Part shown: positions 22,629 through 33,524 of the stretch, in pieces
How the letters are laid out: each line of letters opens with the position of its first letter
How positions within the stretch are numbered: the first letter of the stretch is position 1
Notes under the pieces: model-generated
What the model was told of the DNA's origin: nothing
What the model saw: the letters and a program-made list of their open reading frames with translations, nothing else
Database searches by the model: none
Source of the DNA: Bolinopsis microptera
Taxonomy: Eukaryota > Ctenophora > Tentaculata > Lobata > Bolinopsidae
NCBI RefSeq assembly: GCF_026151205.1
Contig: NC_087072.1
Location: forward strand, 6,806,084 to 6,870,083
DNA: 64,000 bases
Direction of reading: 5' to 3'
Translations under genes and position numbers: made by a program

Positions 22629-24394
22629 CTGTGAGAGAAAAATGTTAAGGCGAGTATGTTAAACCAGGATCATGGAGATTGAAAATATGAGTTATTTAGT
22701 TGCTCTATTTCCCTAATTCAAATTGTTGTGTAAGTGATAATATGTTATTATGAAAACATTTCCACTAAATATGAACTTGATTAATTCAAGGTTAATACAG
22801 ATCCAGATATATGTAGTAGAAGAATACAATAGGTACATTTCAAGCTTGACTTACTGCAGCACAAACTGATTCTGACTCTACGGCGTGCAATATCTGGAGA
22901 ACCAGTGCGGAGCAAGCCCTTTTTCGTTGACCGACCTCCCTTTTTTGACCGGAAGCTAGAAACGGATTAATTTATACCCTGGAGAGAGAGAGGGTTTGGT
23001 TTGTAGTCTGTCCAGTGGAGATATCAAACATTCAACTTACAAGTAATCCAGGTAACTGTTAATGTAGTAGCAACCTTAGGCATCAAACAATGTTTATATG
23101 AACGTTGCTACTACAATATTCTACAAGAGTTTGACAAGATTATAATTCTGTTATTAACTGGGGACTCAGTTTTATGTTTTTTATTAATGCACGTGCTAAA
23201 ATTGTTCCGACATTCATGCCGAGCATTGTTTGAACATTCTCTTAAATTTGTTCCACGTTTCGTGACAAAAGATATTTTGAGGTGCTGGCAAAAGACAAGC
23301 CTGGGTAGTTAGTTGTTGCCGAAGTGCTACCTGCGTAATGTAGTGTTTGTTACGCGATTTATAATCAGGTGCTCTTCCAAAACTGGTGGATTGCCATGCT
23401 TTCAGTTTCATGTGCAATGTGCATTGTGCCCACGGAGTGGGAAAGAGCGCTTGCAGAGCTGACAGAACGCTTGCGGATTGGCCTAGAAACGGTTGTCAGT
23501 AGTAGAATCATTAGTATGGCAATCAGAAAATCCGGATTTGTTTTCAGTCCGCTTAGCCGTTGTAATGAATATTGGGGCGATTCTAAGGCTTCAAGTTTTA
23601 TGGGCATCTCAGTTGAAGGGTTGTATATTTGATGTAATTGAAGAACTGAAAATGAAAAGAATATGTGGGGTCAAGCAAGAAAGCTAAAACAAGATTAAAC
23701 ATGGACACTAATTACCAATAAACATTCTCCGTATCTTTGTATGCTTAACATTGAATTCACATAAAAATATAAATGATGTCTATTGCATGGAATTATTGGT
23801 TGGTTAGCTTGATGGTTGCATTAATGGAGGAGATGATTCGAATGGATGTCATTGTACACGAGATGTCGAGATTCGATCATATAATTGTGATGCATGACTA
23901 AGGTGATGATGTGGTATACGGAATCCCATCGTTTTAACAAAGATTTCACACGTACATCTCCAATCCCTGTCACCTTGATTGCGGTGACTATGTATATGTT
24001 ATGAACTGAGCCTGTAAAATGAGACGAGGGTGCGTCTTTCATTATTTAACAGTGAAAGTGAGTGAAGTGAAAAGAGGATAAAAGTGCTGGACAATATTGA
24101 AACAGGAGTGCGTGCTGTAGAACACTGTGACGGTGAAATAAAATATGAAATAGGATAGTGTTTTACCGTCAATGTGCGTCCTAAGCGAAAATATAGTGTA
24201 AACGTTTCTTCGGCTAATCAGCTTAATATTTATCATGCTGATAAATATGCAGATCGTTATACGGTTATGTAACTACAAATAAACTAAGCTGATAATCCTG
24301 CTAACAAATATTGTTGAAACATTCAAAACGAACTGAAGCGAATCATCTTAACAAAAGTGAAACTTAAACATGCTACCATATATTATCTACTCAC
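22629..24394 (-). other. Intron of the minus-strand gene, unit 1
   Basis: Lies between donor CG|GTGAGT at 24394 and acceptor CACAG| at 22629, about 1.77 kb. A GC-balanced patch at 23200-23700 is conserved in unit 2 and carries overlapping 64-87 codon frames on both strands. The frames are not kept between the units, so I do not call them. The patch could be an unrecognised exon or a regulatory block. Otherwise nothing definable. Confidence 0.4.
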
Positions 24395-24523
24395 CGACAT
24401 GAATGTTTCTTAGAGGTTTTTGGAGTTATTCTGTCTCGCTGTTGCTGCGGAGTTCGTTTGATGGTGTCGTCAAGGGAAGAGGTGGAGGGTCGCCGAGTTA
24501 GGGACCGGGCCGAACGTGAAAAA
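24395..24523 (-). CDS. Internal coding exon of the minus-strand gene, unit 1
   Basis: Open on the minus strand for about 42 codons up to a splice donor (TCG|GTGAGT), in the same phase as the exon at 22476-22628. The visible sequence is Ser/Thr/Arg-rich: 'RRPSTSSLDDTIKRT' followed by a Gln/Arg and Lys-rich run. Unit 2 (44882-45010) shows 'RRPSTSSHDDTIKRT', the same frame with one changed residue, which argues for real coding sequence. Such composition suggests a disordered, phosphorylatable region. The upstream (acceptor) edge is uncertain: an AAG near 24524 is the best candidate. The protein family is not recognised. Confidence 0.55.
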
Positions 24524-27022
24524 CTTACAGAGACTCATGAGCACCGGGTAATCATTGGGATCAGCGTATTACAGAATCAGGTCTTAATGATTACGTAATT
24601 ACTTAATTGATTACTTAAGTACAGAACAGGAATCAGGACATGAATAATCAATTGACACTGATTACACATTGAACATTGATGTCAATTTTTAGAGCTTTTC
24701 TAGTAGTGGTTCAAGTAGGTAATAGGTGGTTGAGCTCACTGTATATGAAACACTATTTTTAGTTTCCATCTAAAAATCAAAGCGATTGAATGTTCTCTCA
24801 ACCGCCAAATAAAATATTTGCCCATCCGCAATTGCTTACCAGTTTTTTTAGAAAAATTTGATCGGTAATCTTGATAAATAGGACATGCTTTTTATTACTG
24901 TCTTATAAAAAGCGATTAAGTTAACAACCATTAACGAAGCATAAAAAGATGCGTCACAGTTAATAGTCATAAAAGTTTGCAGATATAGTCTTACGATTAA
25001 TTGTTTTAGAACAGACAGAGTGTGCACCGGGTCCGTTCTTTTCCTTGTTTTGTTCTTGTTGAACTTAGATTTTATAGATTCATGTTGGTATTTATATTCT
25101 GCAATATTACTTGCAAGTATTCTAGCCATATTGATTTAACAGCAGCGTAAAGTGTATATAACAAAATTCTATAGAAGAATTGTATGTGCTTTTTAGAAGA
25201 AATGAGTTACAAAGAGGGAGGGAAGGTTGAAGAGAGTGTGAGTAATGTGTAATGCAAGGTGATTTGGCCAGCCCTGAAATTAAAAAAGGTCATTGAAAAG
25301 GGCCAGTGTATCCTGTTATGTCTTAAAATCTTTAATTTTCCGTGTGATTTTGATATTAGTGGTAAAGAATCAATTTAAATTTTACAATGTTGACATGATT
25401 TTACAGGCAACAAGAAATAAAGGCACGGTCGATCTTCTCGTTTTTCTGTTGACATGAAAGAAAAACTTAACGCCGGATCTAACATCAATCCTTAAAGTGG
25501 AACCAAGGTCAAGGACTGACTGAGTACGATTCACATAAGATTATTCAAAGCTGATCAGTGAAAAACGTCATCAGGTTGATGATTCTGGGTGTTAAGTAAC
25601 TCAATTCAAGACAATCTAAAACTCAGTTCCAGAAACAATCTAATTCGCTGTCGAAGTTCCCCATAATCAGATTCATTTTACAAGATTGATATGCGGACAG
25701 TTTGATAACAAACACCAGCAAACCACCAGCAGGATATACTTTCTTGAGCGATCATAGCTGTCATTCTCCGCCCTGATCCACTGACTGGTGACTCTTGCCT
25801 GGCGGAGAGATGAGCACCTTAACTAATTAATTAATAACAAAACTTATTTATTATAATGATTAATCGGATATTTAAATCAGAAGGTCGTGGATTGAATCGT
25901 GTAGGCCAGAGCGGATAGTTGGGGACGATTGAGAGAAGATTAGTTATTTTTATCCTCTGTTTAATGAAGAGCAAAGGGAATGATACCTTCGTTTCTTTGC
26001 CATAGCTTTTGCTGCATATAAATGCCTAATTTCAAAACCTCTCTGAAATGTAACGAACGTATGATTGATATGGATTGATGAAATAATGAATGAAAATGAA
26101 AAGTTTAACAAAAATGGTTCCTTTTAATCTGTGTGATGTCTATCTGGGGTTATAGTAAAATCACTACAATCTGCATGCGAGAAGTTTAGCTTAACTTTGC
26201 GACTCAACAATTTAGTTCACGTATAATTGTTATCATGAGTAACATGCAAATGTTGAGTAACTAGTTATTTAATTTACTTTATCGAAACGGATTTAGATTG
26301 TGAGTGTAGTAATTGATATGGAACTTGCGGACGGATTAGCTGGCAGATTGCGACGAGTTCATTGTGCGGGCACTTTGAGATGTAGCTGCTCACTGAGGTC
26401 CAACCTCCTTCTACCAAATCTGTATAATCTTATCTCCTTACTTTCCTTCACTACACGCTGATCTATATCAGCGCTCTAATGTTATCTCGAGTGATTTCCC
26501 CTATGTTTTACATACTCTGCTTGTGCCTGATTGCTGCTGTTTCTGCTGAGCAGCAGGTGTTCATCGCATTCTCTATCTTCTTCATCGAATTTGATGCATA
26601 ATTGATACAGCTTAAGGATGATCTTTTAGTCTTCTGATATTGAAATTCATTTCGCGGCCTTTGTCTTCAACAAGTCCATATATATTTATAATTTTTTGTG
26701 CTTTATATTCTCTACGTTATCAAAAGTATTTCAAAAGTCTATATGATTGTGTCTGGAAGATTTTGGAGCTCAATGAATCTGTGAGTAACGAAGACACCAT
26801 AGCCACTCCATATCCTCCAACAACTGTATCCATTCAACCAATTATAAAGTCATTCCACCCTAATTTTATAGTCATTTATATAGCAATTTCCACTGTTACT
26901 AAACTTGTACTCGTCTCCTCTGGGAAAGCAGCACAGTCGACCTACGTCCTACTCTTGTTCCTCCTAGCCCTGGAACCCCGTCCAATTCCTCCCCCATCTC
27001 CATGAAAGCCTCTGGGGTTACT
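24524..27022. other. Probable intron, unit 1
   Basis: Mostly AT-rich and conserved in unit 2. A 93-codon minus frame at 24848-25129 and a 121-codon plus frame at 26640-27005 are not maintained in unit 2 and are left out. A small hairpin, CTCCGCC (25766-25772) with GGCGGAG (25801-25807), lies in a patch that differs strongly from unit 2 (46247-46345). The stretch 26250-26400 also differs between units. CAGCAGGTG-type words near 26545 are shared with unit 2. Confidence 0.4.
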
Positions 27023-27472
27023 ACCTTACTGTTACTCTCGTGGTTGCAGCAACAATGGTCCTGTATCGTCAGTTTCTGACTAGAGGCTGCTTTCGGGAGA
27101 ATTCTTACGGAGCGTGTTGAACAGGGTTGAGTTGCTGGCCGCCACCGACTCCATGCGCTTTCTTACTTTTAACATGGTAGCACCAGTCTTCTCCACCTCC
27201 ACCAGGTGTTGTGGGTCTATCTTAGATACCACTGAGGGGGGCGTTGTTGGAGCCGGAGTGTTTGCCTAGTGACTGGTATTTGACGTTGTTGTTGAGGTTT
27301 TGGAGCGGGTGGTAGTGGTCGGATGTGGTGTCTTGATTTCTCTCGTTTGTGGCGACGGAGGGAGAAGTTGAAGTTGGTTTGTCGTTTGTAGAATGGGTGA
27401 TTGCTGCCCCTCAAGGTTGGGAAGGTGTTAGAATAAGTGTCCTTGTTGATCGATAATATATTGGCGACTCAT
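27023..27472 (-). CDS. Long Ser/Asn-rich exon of the minus-strand gene, unit 1
   Basis: The minus strand is open over most of this block, with two or three frame changes that differ between units 1 and 2, as expected from indels. An ATG at 27472-27470 stands nine bases after an in-frame TAA and could be a start. The longest clean stretch (about 27090-27384) shows 'SVATNERNQDTTSD', 'NAPSVVSKIDPQHLVEVEK' and 'VRKRMESVAASNSTLFNTL'. Unit 2 (47630-48084) gives 'SQQSPSL' and 'TNAPSVVSG' at matching places. The donor is clearest in unit 2 (GTAAGTAACC); in unit 1 it reads GTAGTAACC. Low-complexity first half, helical second half. No family recognised. Confidence 0.5.
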
Positions 27473-28849
27473 TTTGTTATATTATTTATTAACGTTACTT
27501 TTTTAGGTAAATGTTGATTTGCATGATACTTTCTGAGTTTACAGACATGTTCTCTAGTTTGAAGTTTAGACACCGACGGAGAGGTGGTTTTTGCTATTCT
27601 CAATTCTGAAGTGACATAAAAAACGAAAGATATTTTATTTTGAGTGACACAAGTTACAAACAAACAAAACCGACTGACTTTATTAGAGTCATGAACGGTC
27701 GTGTACTGGGTCCACAAATTTCACAACAATCATTTTAGACATAAAACTAAACCATTCAAAGCACAGTTTTCCGTGCTTTAATTTTATAATTATGAATTAT
27801 TATCTGACAGTTTTAAATTGTCATTGTCTGGTTGGAAATCCTTCTAGTGATGTTGCCTTAAAGTTTGCACGATTACAGTCGATCTCTACCTGTCCGATGG
27901 GAATACGGGAGTTATTTATTGCAATTTACAAGGATTAAACTCATGACAACTAACTGAAAAACGTTATTGCACTATTTACAAACTTAATTTATAGAACAAA
28001 AAATTGTACCAACGTAAAAGCCGCGCGTTCTTGTTAGAACACGTTTACTCTCATGACGGTCCAGACACAAAATTAAAAGCAAATCATGTACACGGTTCTG
28101 AGTGCATAGCGTCACCTTTATAACGAACCGTTAACTTATTAGAGTAATTTAATTAGATTAATATTTCAGAGCTCTATAATCTAAATTATTATCGGTTATC
28201 GGTGGAGCATGTTAAAATCGGTGTTATCGGTAGGTTACAGAAACAGCTAAATCTTGTGTTTGAAGTGACTTCCCGAATAGCCCCTGTGATAGAAACAAAT
28301 TCAAGGACGGACTGAAACCATTCCTCTTCAGGATTCTAAGTTTAATTAATTGATTGTTTTAATTAGGTATAATGTACGTTGTGAGACACATTCATGAGAT
28401 TATGATGTTAATAGCTGCATAATTCTCCTTTTTTCTGTGCATCTCTCAAAGTACAAAGTGATGTCATATTTCTTTATAATGGTTAAATTTAATTTAGAAC
28501 ATACTGTGCAAAAGTATGAATGGTATCTACTATTCTATTCTAGATTTTATTGGTAACATCTTATCTGAGTCTAAGACACTTCATAAAAAAATGGTAACGG
28601 AATGTAAAATGTTATTTCTTATTATATTATGTAGAGGTATATTTGTAGATGATTCAAATTATGATATCTCAAATTTTAAAGTCGTATAGCGCTTAACACT
28701 TTCTTTGGCGGTGAAGTTGGTTGAAACGTCTTTCTGTGACTGTCATTAATGCCATTAACTGCATAAGTCAATAATTGTGAACTGCATTTAGGTTATTTTC
28801 TGTGACTTGAGTCACACTTATCAAATTCCATTGCTTACTGGCAGGGCGA

Positions 28850-29510
28850 AGCTATCCAATTTTGTAAACCATCTAGGATAAGCCCACCATATCCAGTCTA
28901 CTTACCGGATTTGGTTGGTGAGGAGGGTCAGGGGGCGCTAACAACTCTGGTATACTATCAGAGTCTCTTGCTCGGCTGTTGAACGTGTATCTTGCGTTTT
29001 TTTCCCTAGTCATCTTGTCTGCTTTCTAAGGATGGATAATCATAGTTTTAAGACGTACTTACGAATTTTAAAAAATTCGAATTAGTGTTAGTTAGTAGTC
29101 GCGAGGGCGTATGTTTCAAACTTCTTTTCAACTCTTATACATTTTAAAATGTTCTCATAAGCTTGCATTGTTTTATGTGCATTAAATGAAAAAGTCGATA
29201 AACCGTTTACTACTACTTACAAGCTTTAACTAACTGCTAAAATACCTACTTTCTTTGATGTGCGAGGTGTGATTACATCCTCGTGGCCACACTGCGCGCG
29301 CATGTGTAAGTGGATACCATTCCGTTAAAGCACGTGAGTTGGACGTGCTCGTCTTGCGAGATCAGCACGTGCCACATATTAGTCTACCTAGTTTACACGC
29401 CCAGTGCTGGCCTGAAGGACAAGACGATGTTTTTGATATATGTCTGTAATCCACTATTATCTCCTTGGACTATTGGAATCTAGTCAGCATTAGGCGTCTT
29501 GAATGTATTT
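28850..29510. other. Segment that differs strongly between units
   Basis: Unit 1 28850-29510 (about 660 bp) and unit 2 49500-50450 (about 950 bp) occupy the same place but share only short words, while the sequence on both sides aligns well. The difference is far beyond read error. It contains CpG-bearing words such as 'cacactgcgcgcgcatg' (unit 1) and 'cacattgcgcggctcatg' (unit 2). It covers the candidate first exon and so might include its promoter. Confidence 0.6.
28906..29013 (-). CDS. Candidate first coding exon, unit 1 (36 codons)
   Basis: On the minus strand an ATG (29013-29011) preceded by an in-frame TAG opens exactly 36 codons that run straight into a consensus donor, CCG|GTAAGT. 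The peptide begins 'MTREKNARYTFNSRA' and ends in a Pro-rich 'PPDPPHQPNP'. The exon ends in phase 0. Unit 2 keeps the donor (near 49575) and a Pro-rich end, but the rest of the exon differs too much to align. Which exon it joins is not proven; the block at 27023-27472 is the nearest candidate. The function is unknown. Confidence 0.4.
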
Positions 29511-30428
29511 CTATACTATAGACACAAAGCACTACAAATCTGTTACATTTTTCTATTAATTATGTTATGAGATCTACAATGATATGATCACTAGACTGTC
29601 GCCTTTTTAGTAATTTATTACAGTAACATTTTTGAACTGATTTGTATATTCTGCACAGCAAGAGAGTTTGAATCTTTTTTGTTTTATTTATTATTATTGT
29701 TGTATTTCTGTGTAAATTTATTCTTATTCTTATTTCTAATTCTAATTCTATAACCTCAGTATCTTGATAGTGCATTCAAATTATTTTTAGTAACTTTATT
29801 ACAGTAGTGTTGCATCACTAGTGTACCTGGCTGCTCGATCTATTAGTGGTAGGTTGTTGTTGAGGTTTTCATTAATAGACGTTAAATATGGAGTTTTGCG
29901 GAAAAGATGAAAATCTAAAACTTACTAGAAATGGTAATCCCAGAACTGATCTCCAAAACTCCCCCCCCCCATATCGTGGACTCGTGAATCTAAATTGGTG
30001 AAATGGTCATAGTGATCATGTAAGTGGAATGGGTGTGAGCAGCTAATGGTTGACAACTCTCTTTCAACAAGTGAACTAGTAGCGGGAATTTGAGAATGGA
30101 GTGGATGGACTTTCACGTCGATGCAGAACTTGGTCTAAAATTGGTGTTTTGAGACGAATTAATTGAGTGAAGCTTATTGTTGAGTGAAATGCGTCTACTA
30201 ACTTATTGATAGGTATGAACTAATTGTGGAAATGTGAACTTCATTACGATTTTAAGGCTTGAATTGTTGATTCTAAATGGACTAAGTTTGAGTCAAATTT
30301 TAGAAACATATTTTTTAAAGGGGCTTTCTCCTACATACCACAAGTAAAACATGGAGCTTGCTCCTTCTGTCGTAGTTAATTTTCACACAAATTATATTGT
30401 GGTTCGTATTCTATCTTTCATAGTTACC
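29511..30428. other. Conserved AT-rich sequence, no gene called
   Basis: Aligns with 50450-51372 of unit 2. A 63-codon minus frame (29925-30116) ends near a GTAAGTTTTAG donor-like word, but unit 2 keeps neither the frame nor the donor. I see nothing else. Confidence 0.4.
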
Positions 30429-30578
30429 CAGGACAATAGGAAATCGCGGCATGTACGGATTCGCGATTTTCCATTATTTGCGACAAATTTATGTATAGTT
30501 TTTATGTATAGTCTGTTTAAAAATCGCGGGATATCGCGTTTTTTTGGCAAAAAATAATCGCGAGATCCTTTTGTCCTG
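30429..30578. mobile_element. MITE with 20-bp terminal inverted repeats, unit 1
   Basis: The left end, CAGGACAATAGGAAATCGCG, is an inverted match to the right end, which reads CAGGACAAAAGGATCTCGCG on the minus strand. The element is 150 bp. The core repeats the word AAATCGCG or its complement five or six times in alternating orientation, so it can fold into several hairpins. The unit 2 copy at 51373-51516 has the same ends (CAGGGACAAAAGG...TCTTTTGTCCTG). No protein. The target-site duplication is unclear. Confidence 0.75.
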
Positions 30579-31415
30579 TTATTACAGGGGTTAAGGGCAC
30601 TGAGTTCAGATCAAATTCACAGTTCTCTTTTCTTGTCAGTTTTCTCAGAGGAAGTAATTACTAGTCCCCAAAGAACTTTACCTACATTAGGGCAATTAAT
30701 GTCAATAATTTGAAGACTTACAGTCTCATCATAGATGTTCTATCTGAACAGTTATATATTTATATATTTTGACTAATATATATATATCATAACATACCTA
30801 TTATATGTATACTTATTCATTGTATAATTGTATTTATAGTAAGATTTTGAAATATATATCATAGTTTTGTCAAACATACAATCCATTGATTTTAAAAACA
30901 TTAATTTTTCACAATAATGAGATTATAAATGCTGTATCGTTGTCATAGTAATGTAGTGTTATTTGTTAAATCACTGCACTTGGTACGTTATATGAGTTTT
31001 CTGAGGTGTTGCATAGACTCGTGTCCAATTTTGAATGGCTCTCAAATCAAAAATGAGGCAAACAGATTATTTTGTTTCAAATCGTAGGACTAAAATCATA
31101 TTACATTTTAATAATACCTTTTTGTTTTCTTACCTTCATGTCAAATATATGTTTAACTTTCAAGTTGTTCAACAAGTCTTTGTTGCTCACGAATGTCGCA
31201 CCGTTATCCCACTCACTAAGGGGTTCATTTCATCAGATAGTCAATGTAATTAAATTGAGCGTAATTGCAAGCGCATACACCATTAATATTCTTCAATCCT
31301 TGATTTCACGCATTCTTTTAATATGAAGATTTATAGTGTATATTTTCCTTTAAGTATTAACGTAATTACGTAATTATTAGTAACTATTAGTAATTGTATT
31401 TAGTGATTATTAGTT
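30579..31415. other. AT-rich sequence with a TA microsatellite
   Basis: Contains a TA-rich run at about 30752-30788, matching 51688-51716 in unit 2. Short plus-strand frames (31035-31326) overlap in two frames and are not kept in unit 2. No gene is called. Confidence 0.5.
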
Positions 31416-31962
31416 ACCTTGAATACTATCCAAGTCCCCTGCAACCCAACTCCATACCAGGACTGCCCGTATTCGCGGTGGTGGCAAGTGTGGCAGAACT
31501 ACAAATCGAAACTGGTTATGTACTCCATCATATGGTGCTGGATTCGGGACCGCGCACCGAGCTAAAGCTGCCTTGTGTTCAGACCGTTCTACTTCTTGAG
31601 CCCATTCGAACAGGTAGCATGGGTGATTATATTGTTATATGTTTACCGTGGAATGATTTTAAACAGTTTTAACATTTTTGAATACAAAATACTAGGAAAA
31701 CGGAGGAACGTGGCAAAGTAGAAGATGAAGTTACTATTTCTATCTTCTTACCACTTCTTTGTAAGTGTAGTATGATAAGATGTCTGGGATAATGACCACA
31801 GCACTCTCTCCCTGGTTGCTGAGCATCTCGACTATTGAATAATTCAAGATGTGCCGCTTTAACACATGAGCTTACTACTCTGTCGTTAATGGGATCATCA
31901 AGCGTTGTGTGGGCTATTGGAATCTGCGACGTTATTGGATCACCATAGCCAGGGTATATCAA
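31416..31962 (-). other. Two conserved GC-balanced blocks, possible exons
   Basis: Blocks at about 31416-31610 and 31680-31962 align well with 52370-52590 and 52670-52960 in unit 2 and are less AT-rich than their surroundings. On the minus strand the first ends in a donor-like CAAG|GTAACT near 31414. In the second, a frame with 'DAQQPG' (97 codons) is open in unit 1, but frames differ in unit 2. The plus strand is also open in places. Strand and frame cannot be settled here. Confidence 0.3.
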
Positions 31963-32102
31963 CTCCTGACACTTCCCTCAGTGCTATTTACTTGCTGCTA
32001 GGGACTGCTATTTTCCCTTCTTCTAGATCTACAATTTGGACAACATTTCAATGAGAAAGATACAGTTTTTGAGAAAAGACAAATTTTATTATTTATCGCT
32101 AA

Positions 32103-32108
32103 TTTATT
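32103..32108 (-). terminator. Polyadenylation signal AATAAA (minus strand)
   Basis: AATAAA on the minus strand, about 42 bases after the TAA of the terminal exon at 32150-32375 and followed by a second A-rich AATAATAAAA stretch. The corresponding plus-strand word 'tttatt' is kept in unit 2 near 53040-53060. Confidence 0.4.
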
Positions 32109-32149
32109 CACAATCTATCAAATATATATACATGAATGAAATATTCCCA

Positions 32150-32375
32150 TTATAATGTTGCGCTGGTGTTATAATCCTCTAAGTTGTTCAGGACAAATAA
32201 ATAACAGAGCTTGTTTTTCATATAGCTCATTGTCGTCAGATAATGCATTCTTTTTTTAATTAAAATTCCAATCTCCTTCTCATATCTATTTGCCTCTTGA
32301 GACCGAGTACTCAGATGAATCAACTTCAACAACCCATGTCTAGAGACCTTAAAATGCTCTTCCTCATAGCCAAAT
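32150..32375 (-). CDS. Terminal exon of a second minus-strand transcript, unit 1
   Basis: A strong acceptor ('gttttttcatgacag' on the minus strand) opens a frame of 74 codons ending in TAA, uninterrupted in this copy. The peptide begins 'FGYEEEHFKVSRHGLLKL', continues with charged helical sequence ('SQEANRYEKEIGILIKKRM') and ends 'NLEDYNTSATL'. An AATAAA follows the stop. Unit 2 (53101-53343) keeps the acceptor and 'FGYEEE' but its frame is broken by indels. It lies upstream of the other minus-strand exons and has its own stop and polyadenylation signal, so it should belong to a different transcript, or to an alternative end of the same gene. No family recognised. Confidence 0.5.
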
Positions 32376-32561
32376 CTGTCATGAAAAAACAACAATTTTA
32401 TTTAGTATCAATTAAAGCAGACAAATTATATTTTATATATTATATCTAGCAAGAACTTTAGATCAGATATCAAAAATGCAGATATTCTGTGTTCGTGAGA
32501 ATATAATTTGTTCATCAATACGAAGTAAAACGACCGTATGTTTCACTTCTATTTGCGACAA

Positions 32562-32734
32562 ACCTTAGAAAAAGAGAAAGTTGTTGTTGGACTGCCTACA
32601 GGCGGGCAAGCGAACCATGGTGAACACACAAGACCTTATGTCTCTTATGTTGCAGCGAGAAAAGACATCTAGCATCGTTGGTATTACTATATCATCTTTT
32701 TGGGACGTTGCATTTCAGAAAATTTGAGATTCTG
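32562..32734 (-). CDS. Candidate exon upstream of the terminal exon, unit 1
   Basis: The minus strand shows 'ttttgttttcttacag' as acceptor (exon from 32734), kept in unit 2 as 'ttttgttttcttcaccag' (exon from 53693). Downstream a frame with 'MLDVFSRCNIRDIRSCVF' is open, and near the end there is a donor-like AAG|GTTTGT. In unit 2 the frame shares 'TMLDVFSR'. The plus strand is also open in unit 2, so the call is weak. Confidence 0.25.
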
Positions 32735-32839
32735 CTGTAAGAAAACAAAAATATCACTTAGTCATAAGCACAGAATATAGCAAAGCTCAAGTCGTTTCCA
32801 TCATCTTGTATAATTGCAACTCTGGGCTGCCTGAGATCT

Positions 32840-33010
32840 ATACTTAACCTTGATGTAAGACTCCACAAGAGACCTACACACCAATCTCAACATCAAATGG
32901 CTACCAGATTCATCACCAAACTCAGACCTGTACAAAAATAGAGACCACATCCTACCTGAACGTGTAATCGCCTTTCGGTCGGTGTAAGCTTGAACACATC
33001 TTGGAGGAAT
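32840..33010. other. Conserved block open on both strands, unit 1
   Basis: Well conserved in unit 2 (about 53770-53990). On the minus strand an acceptor-like 'ctatttttgtacag' leads to 'SEFGDESGSH' and about 40 open codons, and unit 2 keeps 'GDESGSH'. On the plus strand 43 codons with 'DLHTNLNIKWLPDSSP' are open in unit 1 but not in unit 2. The minus strand is favoured, with low confidence. Confidence 0.25.
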
Positions 33011-33089
33011 GACGACTCTCAGACCATTTTTTCATAATCTTTATTTGTTAATCTGAGACTGACGTAAACTTTTAAAGGTAGGCTTGTAG

Positions 33090-33524
33090 AACACAAGTTA
33101 CCCAATATCAAATATTAGAAATGATTCATAAATGAAAATTTGCAACTTATAACACACCTAATCCCTCATCAACTATTCCAATAACTATACCCTCAAATCT
33201 ACAAAATCTCTTCCCAACTTACAAGTAAACATTTATCAAGACTCGTCATAACCTATCCATCTATAATCTATCCCAACTTAGTGAGAAATATACACTAAAT
33301 TCCTCTCCTATAGAAAACAAGAAGATAAAGTTTCGCTACACCACCAGTTATAATATAGAATATCTCCAAGATAAACCTAAAGACAAGAATCCTATTAAGC
33401 TACTCAATATAATAGGCGAAACAATCAATATACAATAATCCAAGCTGTAGCCCCAGCACCAAAATCCCAACCATACAAAGTAGCCTATCGACAACCATCC
33501 TGAGTGATGACACAATTTTGGTGA
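33090..33524. other. Inter-unit spacer 1-2
   Basis: This 435-bp sequence is found only here. It has very little G on the plus strand (A, C and T dominate), unlike the units on either side. The minus strand holds a 61-codon hydrophobic frame (33348-33533, with 'WLSIGYFVWLGFWCW') that runs into the start of unit 2. No second copy exists to test it, and nothing else is seen. Confidence 0.6.

Larger units (their letters stand above)
13081..33089 (+). repeat. Array unit 1 (about 20.0 kb)
   Basis: First complete copy of a long unit repeated in the same orientation at 33525-54059 and from 54376 to the window end. The left edge is where the three copies become alignable ('gtgaa...', then 'cataactggccgcc'-type sequence near 13210). 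The right edge is 'aaaggtaggcttgtag', after which the copies diverge completely. Order inside: left arm, LTR-like element with 1.36-kb direct repeats, GC-rich module, small foldback, minus-strand exons, MITE, terminal exon. Copies differ by frequent one-base indels (read error) and by a few patches that are truly different. Confidence 0.9.

Noticed and set aside
23214-23687. Overlapping 64-87 codon frames on both strands
   Set aside because: The patch is conserved in unit 2, but no frame or strand is kept between the copies and no splice sites could be placed.
26640-27005. 121-codon plus-strand frame
   Set aside because: It is one of the longest frames in the good-quality sequence, but the matching stretch of unit 2 (47220-47600) does not keep it; the minus-strand exon next to it has better support.
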